From the NCBI GenBank assembly GCA_964440525.1, contig CAYTTC010000006.1, forward strand, positions 10,786-74,785: 64,000 nt of DNA, read 5' to 3'. How positions within the stretch are numbered: position 1 is the first letter of the stretch; each line of letters opens with the position of its first letter. The notes beneath the pieces are model-generated. The model was not told where the DNA came from, made no database searches, and saw nothing but the letters and a program-made list of their open reading frames with translations. Positions 44,551-52,665 of the stretch are shown in pieces. Origin of the DNA: DASWJZ01 sp964440525. GTDB taxonomy: Bacteria > Pseudomonadota > Alphaproteobacteria > Rhizobiales > Afifellaceae. Made by a program: the position numbers and the translations under genes.

Positions 44551-45080
44551 AATGGTCTAAATCCTTTCATATTCAGCTTCGACGTGGCTCCGATCGAGCG
44601 ATCCCGGTCACAGTCACTGTTCTTCAAGCCCGCGAAAAAGAAGCTATACCGTCGATACCTCATCAGATTGGAGCCGATCACCCCTTATCAGATGCCGCCA
44701 ACTATCATTCCTTTCTCGAATCAATCGTAAACATGCGTGATCCGAAGTCACGCCCGCTGACATGACACTAGCCCGCTTGCGACGTGAAGCCTCATGCCAC
44801 CGCTCAACGGCAGCGGAAGCCAAGACTGGGGCTGGGCCGGTGTGGGACCAGAGGCGGCCAGGCATTTTCGACTAGGTAAACCATTCTCGTCCGCTGGCTT
44901 GTTACAGCGTGCGCGAAAGCCGATGTCTCTGAGACCAACCCTTATACTTAACAAATTCTGATAGTTTTCGGCGAATAGAGCCCACCCGCCGTAGATTAAA
45001 TGCTAACTCTCTCCAATAACAGTTGGCTTACTAGAAACATTCTATGGAACTATTCTACGTAGAATCACTATCTCAATGCA
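44551..45080. promoter_or_regulatory. Divergent intergenic region with two related inverted repeats
   Basis: 530 bases between the lyase-like gene and the collagen-like gene; no gene is supported. Just before the GTG start of the latter lie TAGAA-ACA-TTCTA (45032-45044) and the perfect 14-bp palindrome ATTCTACGTAGAAT (45052-45065). Both share the half-site TTCTA/TAGAA. Such a pair suggests an operator for the collagen-like gene. Confidence 0.5.
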
Positions 45081-46538
45081 GTGTCAACAATAGGTGGTCG
45101 CGTGTTCGCTTTCTTGCGCGTCGTGGTTTCGGTCTCTCTTTGGTGCTGGGCGACTCCGGGATTTTCCGCCACGCCCATACCGGGGATGACCATCAATGTA
45201 GTTACGCTCGCCGCAGGACGGCTGGTGATCACGGGTACTGCGGCTTCCGCTGGGCAGGTCATCTCCATCAAGACAACGAACTTCAAGGCGACCGCAAACT
45301 CGCAAAAGCGGTTCAGCTTCAACGTCGATTTCCGCACGCCGGATTGCCGGGTCTATCTCGCGACGAAGACCGACTGGGTAGGCCTGGCGATCGCCAACTG
45401 CGGCCCGGTCGGAACTGTAAACCGCGGCTTCTGGTCGGCGGCGCTTGCCTACGTGCGGAACGACATGGTGTCGTCCGATGGCGCAACCTGGATTGCACGC
45501 CGGGCAAACAAGAACAAGAAACCGGGTCTTCCGACAACGACGACCGACTGGCAGGCCCTCGCCGCGCGAGGCGCACAAGGAGTGCCTGGCCCGAAGGGTT
45601 TGACCGGCCCCGCCGGCCCCCAGGGCGCGCAAGGTTTGACCGGCCCCGCTGGTGCTGGCGGCCCGCCAGGACCGCAAGGTTCGACCGGCCTTGCCGGCGC
45701 TGCTGGCCCCTCGGGCCCCCAAGGTTCGGCTGGGCCGGCCGGCCTCACTCCGCGCGGCGCGTGGGATGATACGGTGCGCTACGACGCGAACGACCTAGTG
45801 CTACATCAAGGCTCAACGTGGCGGGCGTTGGTCCCAAATGAACTCGCACCCCCTGATCTGAACGTTAGCGAATGGCAACTCTTCGCCCAGCGTGGTCTAC
45901 AGGGTCAGGCGGGCGGGCCGCCTGGTCCCATGGGCCCGCAGGGCGCGGCCGGCCCTGTTGGTCCGGCAGGTCCGCAGGGGCTCTCCGGCACGGATGGTGC
46001 GCAGGGCCCGCAGGGCGATCCAGGTCCGGCAGGCTCGCAAGGGCTTCCGGGCGCGGAGGGCGCGGATGGCGCGCAGGGTCCGGTAGGACCACAAGGTCCG
46101 CAAGGCGATCCAGGTCCGGCAGGTCCGCAGGGGCTTTCCGGCGCGAATGGCGCGCAAGGTCTGCAGGGCAATCAGGGACCAGCCGGTCCGTCAGGAGCCC
46201 AAGGGCCGGCTGGCCCCGCCGGGCCTGTCGGCGAATCAGCCAATATCGTAAAGCGATCCAAATCATGCACGTCAGTCCCTGATTATAGTTTTGACCAAAC
46301 TAGTAACCGCTATTGCGTCGTATCCTGCAATGTTGATGAAATCGGACTGTTTACCTGGTGGGAATGGATAGACGTATCTAACGGAGAACGAGTAGCTGGG
46401 TATTCCTCCACAGTACAAATGTACACTCCGTCCGTTCCGGAGTTAGCCGATCGATACGGTTTTGCAGCGTATGTCGGGCTGAATGAATACATGTCCACAA
46501 GAGAAATGAATCTATTTCTATTCTGTACGCCCAGATAG
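45081..46538 (+). CDS. Secreted collagen-like protein with carbohydrate-binding-type modules
   Basis: 485 residues from GTG 45081 (another GTG seven codons on). Signal peptide FLRVVVSVSLWCWATPGFSA, then a beta-type domain (about 32-112), a module GFWSAALAYVRNDMVSSDGA..TDWQAL (about 116-160), a Gly-X-Y tract (about 164-222), a second module GAWDDTVRYDANDLVLHQGS..SEWQLF (about 226-268), a longer Gly-X-Y tract (about 271-384), and a C-terminal domain with four cysteines (about 389-485). The two modules resemble CBM5/12-like chitin-binding units (W-x-Y-x-x-x-D-x-V-x-x-x-G-x-x-W). It is probably an exported fibrous protein that binds surface glycan. The tracts are rich in GPAGPQG-like repeats, so length may vary between strains. 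Confidence 0.9.
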   Translation: MSTIGGRVFAFLRVVVSVSLWCWATPGFSATPIPGMTINVVTLAAGRLVITGTAASAGQVISIKTTNFKATANSQKRFSFNVDFRTPDCRVYLATKTDWVGLAIANCGPVGTVNRGFWSAALAYVRNDMVSSDGATWIARRANKNKKPGLPTTTTDWQALAARGAQGVPGPKGLTGPAGPQGAQGLTGPAGAGGPPGPQGSTGLAGAAGPSGPQGSAGPAGLTPRGAWDDTVRYDANDLVLHQGSTWRALVPNELAPPDLNVSEWQLFAQRGLQGQAGGPPGPMGPQGAAGPVGPAGPQGLSGTDGAQGPQGDPGPAGSQGLPGAEGADGAQGPVGPQGPQGDPGPAGPQGLSGANGAQGLQGNQGPAGPSGAQGPAGPAGPVGESANIVKRSKSCTSVPDYSFDQTSNRYCVVSCNVDEIGLFTWWEWIDVSNGERVAGYSSTVQMYTPSVPELADRYGFAAYVGLNEYMSTREMNLFLFCTPR

Positions 46539-46609
46539 ATTTGGTTGCGATGGAACCGCGATCTCGCGACACGCGCGCCTGCTGCGCGGGCAGGCATTTC
46601 TAAGAGTAG

Positions 46610-47390
46610 CTACGATGATCGGGCCGGCCACGCTGTGCAAACCGAAAGGCCAAGTACGGCGGCCTGCACGTGTCGGAGGCCAAGCGGCTGACGACGCTGG
46701 AGGACGAGAACCGGCAGCTGAAGAAGCTGCTGCCGGAATCCATGCCCGCCAACGCCGCGCTGAAGAACCTCCGTGCAAAAGAAAATGGTAGGGCCCACCG
46801 CCAAGACAAAGGCGTCGCTCATCTGCGGAACGGGCTGGAGATGAGCGAGCGTCGGGGCCTGCACCATCATTGCCCCGACCGCAAGATGATCCGGCATCGC
46901 TCGTGCAGGCCGCCGGATGTCGAGCTGCGTGTCGGTCTGCGCTATCTTGCTATTCAGCGCCGCAAGTTCGGCTACCATCCTGGTGCGGCGTGAAAACGAG
47001 CCCTGGCATCAACCGCATCGACCGTCTCGATCGGAAAGAAGGGCTGACGGTCCAAAGCGCAGGGCACGACGTAGAGACGTCGGAACACTTACGCCGATCC
47101 CGGTCGAAGCGAATCTCAATGCGCGCTGGTCACTCGACTTCATCCTCGATCAGTTTGCCCTCGGCCGACGCTTCCGCATCCTCAATATCATCGGCGATGC
47201 GACGCGCGAATGCCTGGCGGCGATCCACGACACATCAATCTCGGGCAAGAGGGTCGGCACTTGAGCCAACCCTGCGGCCTCGACCTGCCTGTGGCTTACC
47301 AACGTGGCGTTACGCTCGACTTCTTTCGGGCAAAGCCGACGGATAACGCCTTTATCGAGTCCTTTAACGGCAAGTTCCGGGTGGAGTGAC
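46610..47390 (+). mobile_element. Degraded IS3-family element (orfA and orfB remnants)
   Basis: The plus strand reads KYGGLHVSEAKRLTTLEDEN and RQLKKLLPESMPANAALKNL (orfA leucine zipper-like part), then AHLRNGLEMSERRGLHHHCP, RRKFGYHP, and after frame changes ARWSLDFILDQFALGRRFRI and LNIIGDATRECLAAIHDTSI, ending with AFIESFNGKFRVE close to 47387. The D-D-E signatures are partly kept but frames are broken several times, so it cannot move by itself. Terminal inverted repeats were not found. Confidence 0.85.
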
Positions 47391-47425
47391 TAACGCCCAC
47401 TGGTTCATGAGAACAGACGGGCGCT

Positions 47426-47673
47426 ACGCTGGCCGAGGCGGCGCGTGATCTCACTCCCGGTAGCATCGGGCGGCATCTCTATCTTTCCGGCCTGCCCGAC
47501 CCTGATTTGATCATCCGCACCAGCGGTGAAATCCGGCTGTCGGGATTCCTGCTGTGGCAGAGCGTTTACTCGGAGTGCTATTTTTCCGACGTAACTGGCC
47601 TGCGTTTCGCAAAATAGATTTTCTTCGTGCGATCCGGGCGTTCCAAGAGCGTCAGCGGCGATATGGATTCTGA
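47426..47673 (+). pseudogene. 3' fragment of an undecaprenyl diphosphate synthase gene (uppS)
   Basis: The plus strand reads LAEAARDLTPGSIGRHLYLS, LPDPDLIIRTSGEIRLSGF and LLWQSVYSECYFSDV, then, after a one-base shift near 47600, WPAFRKIDFLRAIRAFQ and ERQRRYGF ending at TGA 47671-47673. The motif D-L-x-I-R-T-S-G-E-x-R-x-S-x-F-L-L-W-Q is diagnostic for cis-prenyltransferases. Only about the last third is present, next to an IS3 remnant. The functional uppS must be elsewhere in the genome. Confidence 0.85.
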
Positions 47674-47733
47674 AGCAGCGGCGGTGTTCGCACCGCCTAC
47701 CGGCTCTCCAGGTGGAATGACCTCTCGATGCGC

Positions 47734-47952
47734 TTAGGTGACCGTTCCCAGGCCCCAAATTACTACTGCGAGCCAAGCGGTCACCACGAGAACGAGGAAC
47801 GACGACCACACCGCATAGCGAATTGGGTCGATTTCAATACGATACCGCGGCGCCTCTTGATCGAAGGATTCCGCGGCGACACCCTCAAGGCCTGAGGCGC
47901 TGGCGGTTTCCAACGATCCAACGGCTTCGGATGAAGGGGAGGTGGTGCTCAT
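47734..47952 (-). CDS. Small single-pass membrane protein, unknown function
   Basis: 72 residues: a polar Ser/Ala/Glu-rich N-terminal part, APRYRIEIDPIRYAVW, and one hydrophobic helix (FLVLVVTAWLAVVIWGLG, about 52-69) at the C-terminus. There is no strong ribosome-binding site. It lies alone between the uppS remnant and the frameshifted methyltransferase. I know no family name; it may be a tail-anchored small protein. Confidence 0.5.
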   Translation of the reverse strand: MSTTSPSSEAVGSLETASASGLEGVAAESFDQEAPRYRIEIDPIRYAVWSSFLVLVVTAWLAVVIWGLGTVT

Positions 47953-48182
47953 CGAAGAAATACATAATAAGAATTCCGAGATTTAACATTCAATTTGAGC
48001 CGTCCGGTTAACTCAGCGTGAAATGACGTCTCGATCAGGCTCTTACCCCGGGGGAATGGCGCCGGATTTGGCTAGACGCACGCGGCAGACTTCAGCGCGA
48101 CAAGCCATTCGTGGCTGCAGGTTGTCAAACGTGCCTCAGCGTCCGCGTTTCATGGAAAGCAGCTGTAATAGATGTGCCTCAC

Positions 48183-49108
48183 TCACGCGGCTCCGCTAAA
48201 TTTAAGCCTGCTCGTACTACGCCGGGGCAGCCGCTTCTGGAAGATCCTTCCGGGCGTCAACTCTTCGTAGTCAAGGCTAGCAATCTTGCGTCGCAGCTCG
48301 CTAAGATCGGGAGATACGTGCATGAATTCCTTGCGGTGATCGAGGATATCGGCCTCCAAAATACCGCCTGCCCTAACAGCCTCGTGAAGAACGTTGAAAT
48401 GCGAGAGCGGATCATAAACATGCTCAAAAAAATCGATGGCGAAGCAAACGTCGCAGGCAGGGAGTTGAGGAATCGGATTGGCGTCAGTGCATTCCAAGAA
48501 CGTCGTCGGAATTCCAGAACCCGCCCCAGCCACAACAAGAAGTCCCTGCGCAGCGTCGCTATATCTATCAAGAACAGCCTTACGTCGATGCCGCGTGCCT
48601 TCAAGTATTCTGCTAGCGTCCTCGACCTCTGGGCGAGACCGCAACCATAGTCCACAATCGTGACGCTCGCTCGCTGAAGGAACGGCCGAATGACCGGATC
48701 TGCGTCGCTCCATTTGGGCTCCGGATAAGACAGCATCCTCAGAAAATGCAGATGCCCATGGAAGCGATAGGCGTCGTAAAGATTGTCGGTCAGGGAGTCC
48801 CCAAAGAACACCTGAAACGTCTCGTGAGAAAGCATGCAAAACTGACGATATTCGGGGCTGCCGTGATTGCCCCCTACCGCCTGAAGCGATGCCTCGTACC
48901 TGCGCCTGCTCTCCTCAACGGGGATTCCTAGTCGTTCAGCGTTCCAGCGAAGAAAGCTCTGCTGCGTGGTGGTGAGAATTCCGCCAACGGGCACCGACTC
49001 CCGTAACCACGGCAATTTTGCAGCTAGGCGACGCGCGCGGCGTCGAAAACTCGTCCCCAAAAACCTCTCCCCTGGGTTAGCCAATTCCACCGTAGGGAGA
49101 ACCCGCAA
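48183..49108 (-). pseudogene. SAM-dependent methyltransferase, frameshifted
   Basis: The first frame, from GTG/ATG at 49108, gives a normal N-terminus and SAM site (VTIVDYGCGLAQRSRTLAEY, GIDVRLFLIDIATLRRDFLL). Near 48520-48540 the coding continues in another frame: AGSGIPTTFLECTDANPIPQ, DVCFAIDFFEHVYDPLSHF, GGILEADILDHRKEFMHVSP and ELRRKIASLDYEELTPGR. The two halves together make one class I methyltransferase of about 300 residues. An indel, or a sequencing error, separates them. It is the ninth methyltransferase of the locus. Confidence 0.78.
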
Positions 49109-49203
49109 GATTGCAATATCGGCTAGAACCTCACCATGCCCTGCCCAAGCGCTTGCATGAGAGGGACGACGTCGCTCCCGGGGATGAGCCTCTGAACGGC
49201 GAA

Positions 49204-50610
49204 CTAAAACGCGTTTCGATGCACCATCACCAGTGGCGTCATGAAAAGGATCTTTATGTCGAGCCAGATGGACCAGGAATTGATGTACTCCAAATCAGCC
49301 GAGACGCGCTTTTCGATGTCCTGAAGTGTGTGGGTCGCGCCGCGGAAGCCGCGGATCTGCGCAAGGCCGGTAAGCCCAGGCTTCATCGCATGGCGTGTCC
49401 AATAGCCGTTCACAGCCTGCCAAAACAAAGCACCTTCGGCGGTGGACCCCAAAGCGTGCGGACGCGGCCCTACGAGGCTCATACTGCCTCTGAATACGTT
49501 CCATAGCTGCGGAAGCTCATCAAGGCTGGTTCGGCGCAGGAAGCGGCCGAGGGGCGTGGTGCGATCGTCATCGCGGGAAGCTGATTGCTCGCCATTTCGG
49601 TCGGCCGCGTCAACTCGCATGGTGCGCAGCTTGTAGCAGCGATACCTGCCATTCTTTCTTCCAACGCGATCTTGCATGAACAAGCAAGGACCAGGCGATT
49701 CCCATTTTATGAGAATAGCAAGAAGCCCAACAAGCGGTACAACCACAGGGGCCAAGAAAATCACGCAGGCTAGATCAAGCGCCCGCTTCGCGACACGCTC
49801 GGGAAGCGAGAGCGGGCCGCGCGAGATCATGAGTGTCGGCGCGCCTGCCCAATGACCGATCCCAAACGGCACGATGTGTGCGAGCTGAGGTTCCAGCACT
49901 TCGGTATTGATGCCGGTCAGGCGCATGAAGGAAGCCCAGGCAATTCGCTCTTGGGAATTGGCAAATACCAGGAGCACGCGATCCGCATTGCGGAAGGTGC
50001 GGCAGACGAGATCGAGAAAGTCCGGATCTTCTGCCGATGGCGTCCAGTTCAAACGGCGGATATTGATCACTCGATCGGCAAACCGGCCGTGCTTGGGAGC
50101 TGTTTCATCGCCAAGCACGAACGTGCTGGGTTCGATCGCGTAACGCACGCGAGCCAGCCAGAGCGCGCCGAATGCGCGACCGAAGGCTAAAAAGAGCGGC
50201 CCCATAGCGAGCATGTAGCCCGTCTCAAGCCGCGAGACGCGGTTGCCCACATGCAAGGCAAATGCTGCCGTGAAGGCAAACCCGATTGCAGTCAAAAACG
50301 CTAGGTTCGCCCTGAGGCTTGACCGAGGCCCGCGTTTCAGTATGTCCAGCGAGTAAGCTTCGTATGTGACCGCAGCAAACAAATAGGCAGGCAACATCAT
50401 CAGGAGGAGAACGTCGCTATCTCCGCTCGAAACGCTCCCGTAGCGGAGATATGCGGCTGCTGCCGAGGCTACCAAAAGGAGCGTCAGGTCAACTGCCACT
50501 GCGCCCAAGACAGCAAAAAGCCGCACCCACTCACGGCTTGCGAGAATGCCTTCTGAATATGGTTTGGGACGGAGTTGGTCGATCGATGGGAGACGAATTG
50601 AGGAACTCAA
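49204..50610 (-). CDS. Polyprenyl-phosphate hexose-1-phosphate transferase (priming sugar transferase)
   Basis: 468 residues. Four N-terminal hydrophobic segments and a CoA-binding-like middle domain precede the catalytic part: KRALDLACVIFLAPVVVPLV, KWESPGPCLFMQDRVGRKNG, YRCYKLRTM, LRRTSLDELPQLWNVFRGSM and SLVGPRPHA. This is the bacterial sugar transferase family (WbaP/ExoY/PssY type). It puts the first sugar-1-phosphate on undecaprenyl phosphate at the inner membrane, starting repeat-unit synthesis. At the right end of the locus, its position mirrors the BY-kinase at the left. Confidence 0.93.
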   Translation of the reverse strand: MSSSIRLPSIDQLRPKPYSEGILASREWVRLFAVLGAVAVDLTLLLVASAAAAYLRYGSVSSGDSDVLLLMMLPAYLFAAVTYEAYSLDILKRGPRSSLRANLAFLTAIGFAFTAAFALHVGNRVSRLETGYMLAMGPLFLAFGRAFGALWLARVRYAIEPSTFVLGDETAPKHGRFADRVINIRRLNWTPSAEDPDFLDLVCRTFRNADRVLLVFANSQERIAWASFMRLTGINTEVLEPQLAHIVPFGIGHWAGAPTLMISRGPLSLPERVAKRALDLACVIFLAPVVVPLVGLLAILIKWESPGPCLFMQDRVGRKNGRYRCYKLRTMRVDAADRNGEQSASRDDDRTTPLGRFLRRTSLDELPQLWNVFRGSMSLVGPRPHALGSTAEGALFWQAVNGYWTRHAMKPGLTGLAQIRGFRGATHTLQDIEKRVSADLEYINSWSIWLDIKILFMTPLVMVHRNAF

Positions 50611-50911
50611 CGCACACCCCCCGGGATACCCGACAATCAGCTTTGCGATTCTCGTGCCAGATACGTGGCAACACGATGACCATTCTGCGGAGCCCGAAAG
50701 AATCTTGCGCGAGGCACTATGCCGGCTTCACTTTCCCGAGATGCCTGCGTCTATGCGAAAAACGAAGGGCAGCCATCCGCTAAGTCGCGCGTGCGGCGGC
50801 GCACATAAGCAGACATCGTAGGCGGTGAGCGCGGTCGCCGCACACTGCCGAGGTTGCAGGAGCGGCCGGCTCGCTCTGCATCCGAGTGACCGGGCCGGAA
50901 TGAACAAAGCC
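50611..50911. other. Boundary between polysaccharide locus and housekeeping block
   Basis: About 300 bases with no supported gene, holding the promoter for the priming transferase gene. I found no direct repeat of the adjacent tRNA gene's 3' end elsewhere in the window. Confidence 0.4.
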
Positions 50912-50987
50912 TGGTGCCGCATGCCGGACTCGAACCAGCGACCCTCGCATTACGAATGCGATGCTCTACCAACTGAGCTAATGCGGC
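50912..50987 (-). tRNA. tRNA-Thr (anticodon CGT)
   Basis: Read on the minus strand, a 76-base cloverleaf starts GCCGCAT and ends ATGCGGCACCA, so the acceptor stem pairs perfectly and CCA is encoded. The D-arm has TAGCTCAGTTGGTAGAGC, the anticodon stem-loop CGCATTCGTAATGCG exposes CGT, and the T-arm has GGTTCGAGTCC. CGT reads ACG (Thr). The gene marks the edge of the variable polysaccharide region. Confidence 0.97.
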
Positions 50988-51063
50988 TTTCTGCTGCTCC
51001 TTACTATCGGGCGCGTGAGCGGGCAAGGTTTCCGCCCCGGCGCGCATGAGCGACGGGCGACCC

Positions 51064-52656
51064 TCAGACTACATTCGACCTGCGCCCTTCCTCATCCTCG
51101 TCGCCGTCGCTGCGCACCCCCGGATCGTCGGGACGGGGCGGCTCGACCAGCGGTGCCGAGTGCAGAGGCTCGGTCTTTTCCGCTCTTGGCACAAGGACGA
51201 CACGCGGTTGCGTGTTGGAAGTCTGTTCGCCTGCGCCGCTGTTGGCCCGTGCGCTCGGGCCTGGCGCCGGCTCGGGGTTTTCCGCGCCGTTTTCCCTTTC
51301 CGTGTGATCGCCCGGACCGGCGGGCGGGAGCGCCATAAGCTCCGCCTTGTCGATCTCGATCCGCGGACCCTCGATCTCGGCTAGCGGCACCTTCCATTCG
51401 ACCGCGTCGAGCTTGCCGCTGACTGGCGAGATCGGCGCCCATTCCTCCAGAACCACGCCGTCGGCCGTCCATACCGGGTCGCGCGGCGCGTAGACGGCGC
51501 GCGCCAGCCATCCGCGCGCCCGGCCGAGATCGCCGGTTTCCGCCTCGTCGAGCTCGGCCATGAGTATCAGCGCCTTCTGCGTTGGGCGCACGCTGAGGAT
51601 CGGGGTCAGCACCTCGCGCGCCCGAGCGAAGTCGCGGGCATCGATCGCCGCGCGGGCGACCGCGTGGCGGCCCTCGTCGGCAAGCGGCCACATGCGGAAG
51701 AGCGTTTCGGCCCGTTTCAGCCGGTCGCCCGCCGAATCTCCCGCTCGAACATGCATATAGGCGTCGGCGATCTCGGGATGGGGGCTCGCCCGCCAGCTCG
51801 CTTCGAGGATGCGCGTGGCGCGGCGGATGTCGCTCTGGCGCGCCAGCAGCCGTCCCGCGACCACGGCGGCGGGTACCAGGTCGGAAGCGAGATCATGCGC
51901 CTCCTGTGCGGCCTGGCGGGCGATGTCGGGCTCGCCTTCCTCCTTGTCGAGCGCCTTGGCGGTCAGGATCACGGCGCGCTGCCGCCGCGCCGTCCGCTTG
52001 TCGAGGATGCGGCCGTCGGTGGCGCCGGAAAGCGTGGCGAGCGCGCCGTCCCAATCGGCCGCCGCCGTCTGGTGGCGCAGAAGCGCGCGCGCCGCCCAGG
52101 GGGCCGAGGGCGCCTCCAGGCGCGCCCGCTCGGCGATCCGATGCGCCGCCTCCCCCTCGCCCTCCCGCTCGGCCTCGATGTAGAGGCCGCGGAGACCGGC
52201 GATGCGCGTCGCGGGATCTTCCACCATGTCCTTGAATATCTCGCGCGCGGCGACGCGGTCGCCCTTGAGCTGCGCCGTCTGCGCCTGGAGAAGCCGCGTC
52301 AGCGGCTGACCCGGCGCGCGCCGCGACGCTTCGAGCGTTGCACGCTCCGCCGCCCTGACGTCGCCAGCTGCGATCGCAACCAGCCCTTGTGAAACCGCTT
52401 CGCGGCCGCGCTTGCGATTGCGCCTCTGCCAGCCCCGCGCGATCCGCCACGGCGCGCTAAAAATGCCGCGCGCAAACCAGATGAGGCCCATCGTGACGAG
52501 GATCAGGGCGAAAGCAGCGATCACCGCAATCGTCAAGTCGATCGCGTAGACGGTGTCACCGATGGTGAGTGCCACCTCGCCGGAAGCATTGCTCAAAGCA
52601 TGGAAGCCAAGCGCGATCGCAAAGAGAACGACGACGAGGAGCAGGAATTTCAGCAT
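51064..52656 (-). CDS. HemY-like membrane protein with tetratricopeptide-type repeats
   Basis: 530 residues: two N-terminal transmembrane helices (LKFLLLVVVLFAIALGFHAL and LTIAVIAAFALILVTMGLIW), then helical repeats (VAIAAGDVRAAERATLEASR, ARQAAQEAHDLASDLVPAAV, GRARGWLARAVYAPRDP). This is the HemY_N/TPR arrangement of proteobacterial HemY, found next to hemD in many species. The tail is acidic and low in complexity. A role in late haem biosynthesis or its assembly is likely. It lies 9 bases after the mitofilin-like gene and is transcribed with it and hemD. Confidence 0.88.
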   Translation of the reverse strand: MLKFLLLVVVLFAIALGFHALSNASGEVALTIGDTVYAIDLTIAVIAAFALILVTMGLIWFARGIFSAPWRIARGWQRRNRKRGREAVSQGLVAIAAGDVRAAERATLEASRRAPGQPLTRLLQAQTAQLKGDRVAAREIFKDMVEDPATRIAGLRGLYIEAEREGEGEAAHRIAERARLEAPSAPWAARALLRHQTAAADWDGALATLSGATDGRILDKRTARRQRAVILTAKALDKEEGEPDIARQAAQEAHDLASDLVPAAVVAGRLLARQSDIRRATRILEASWRASPHPEIADAYMHVRAGDSAGDRLKRAETLFRMWPLADEGRHAVARAAIDARDFARAREVLTPILSVRPTQKALILMAELDEAETGDLGRARGWLARAVYAPRDPVWTADGVVLEEWAPISPVSGKLDAVEWKVPLAEIEGPRIEIDKAELMALPPAGPGDHTERENGAENPEPAPGPSARANSGAGEQTSNTQPRVVLVPRAEKTEPLHSAPLVEPPRPDDPGVRSDGDEDEEGRRSNVV

Positions 52657-52665
52657 GCGTGCCGT

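Noticed and set aside
45580..46230. CRISPR-like regular repeats
   Set aside because: The periodicity is 9 bases and comes from Gly-X-Y coding, not from spaced repeats with unique spacers. No CRISPR array was found in the window.
45084..46266. Proline- and arginine-rich antisense frames opposite the collagen-like gene
   Set aside because: The Gly-X-Y repeats automatically give open Pro/Arg-rich frames on the other strand.
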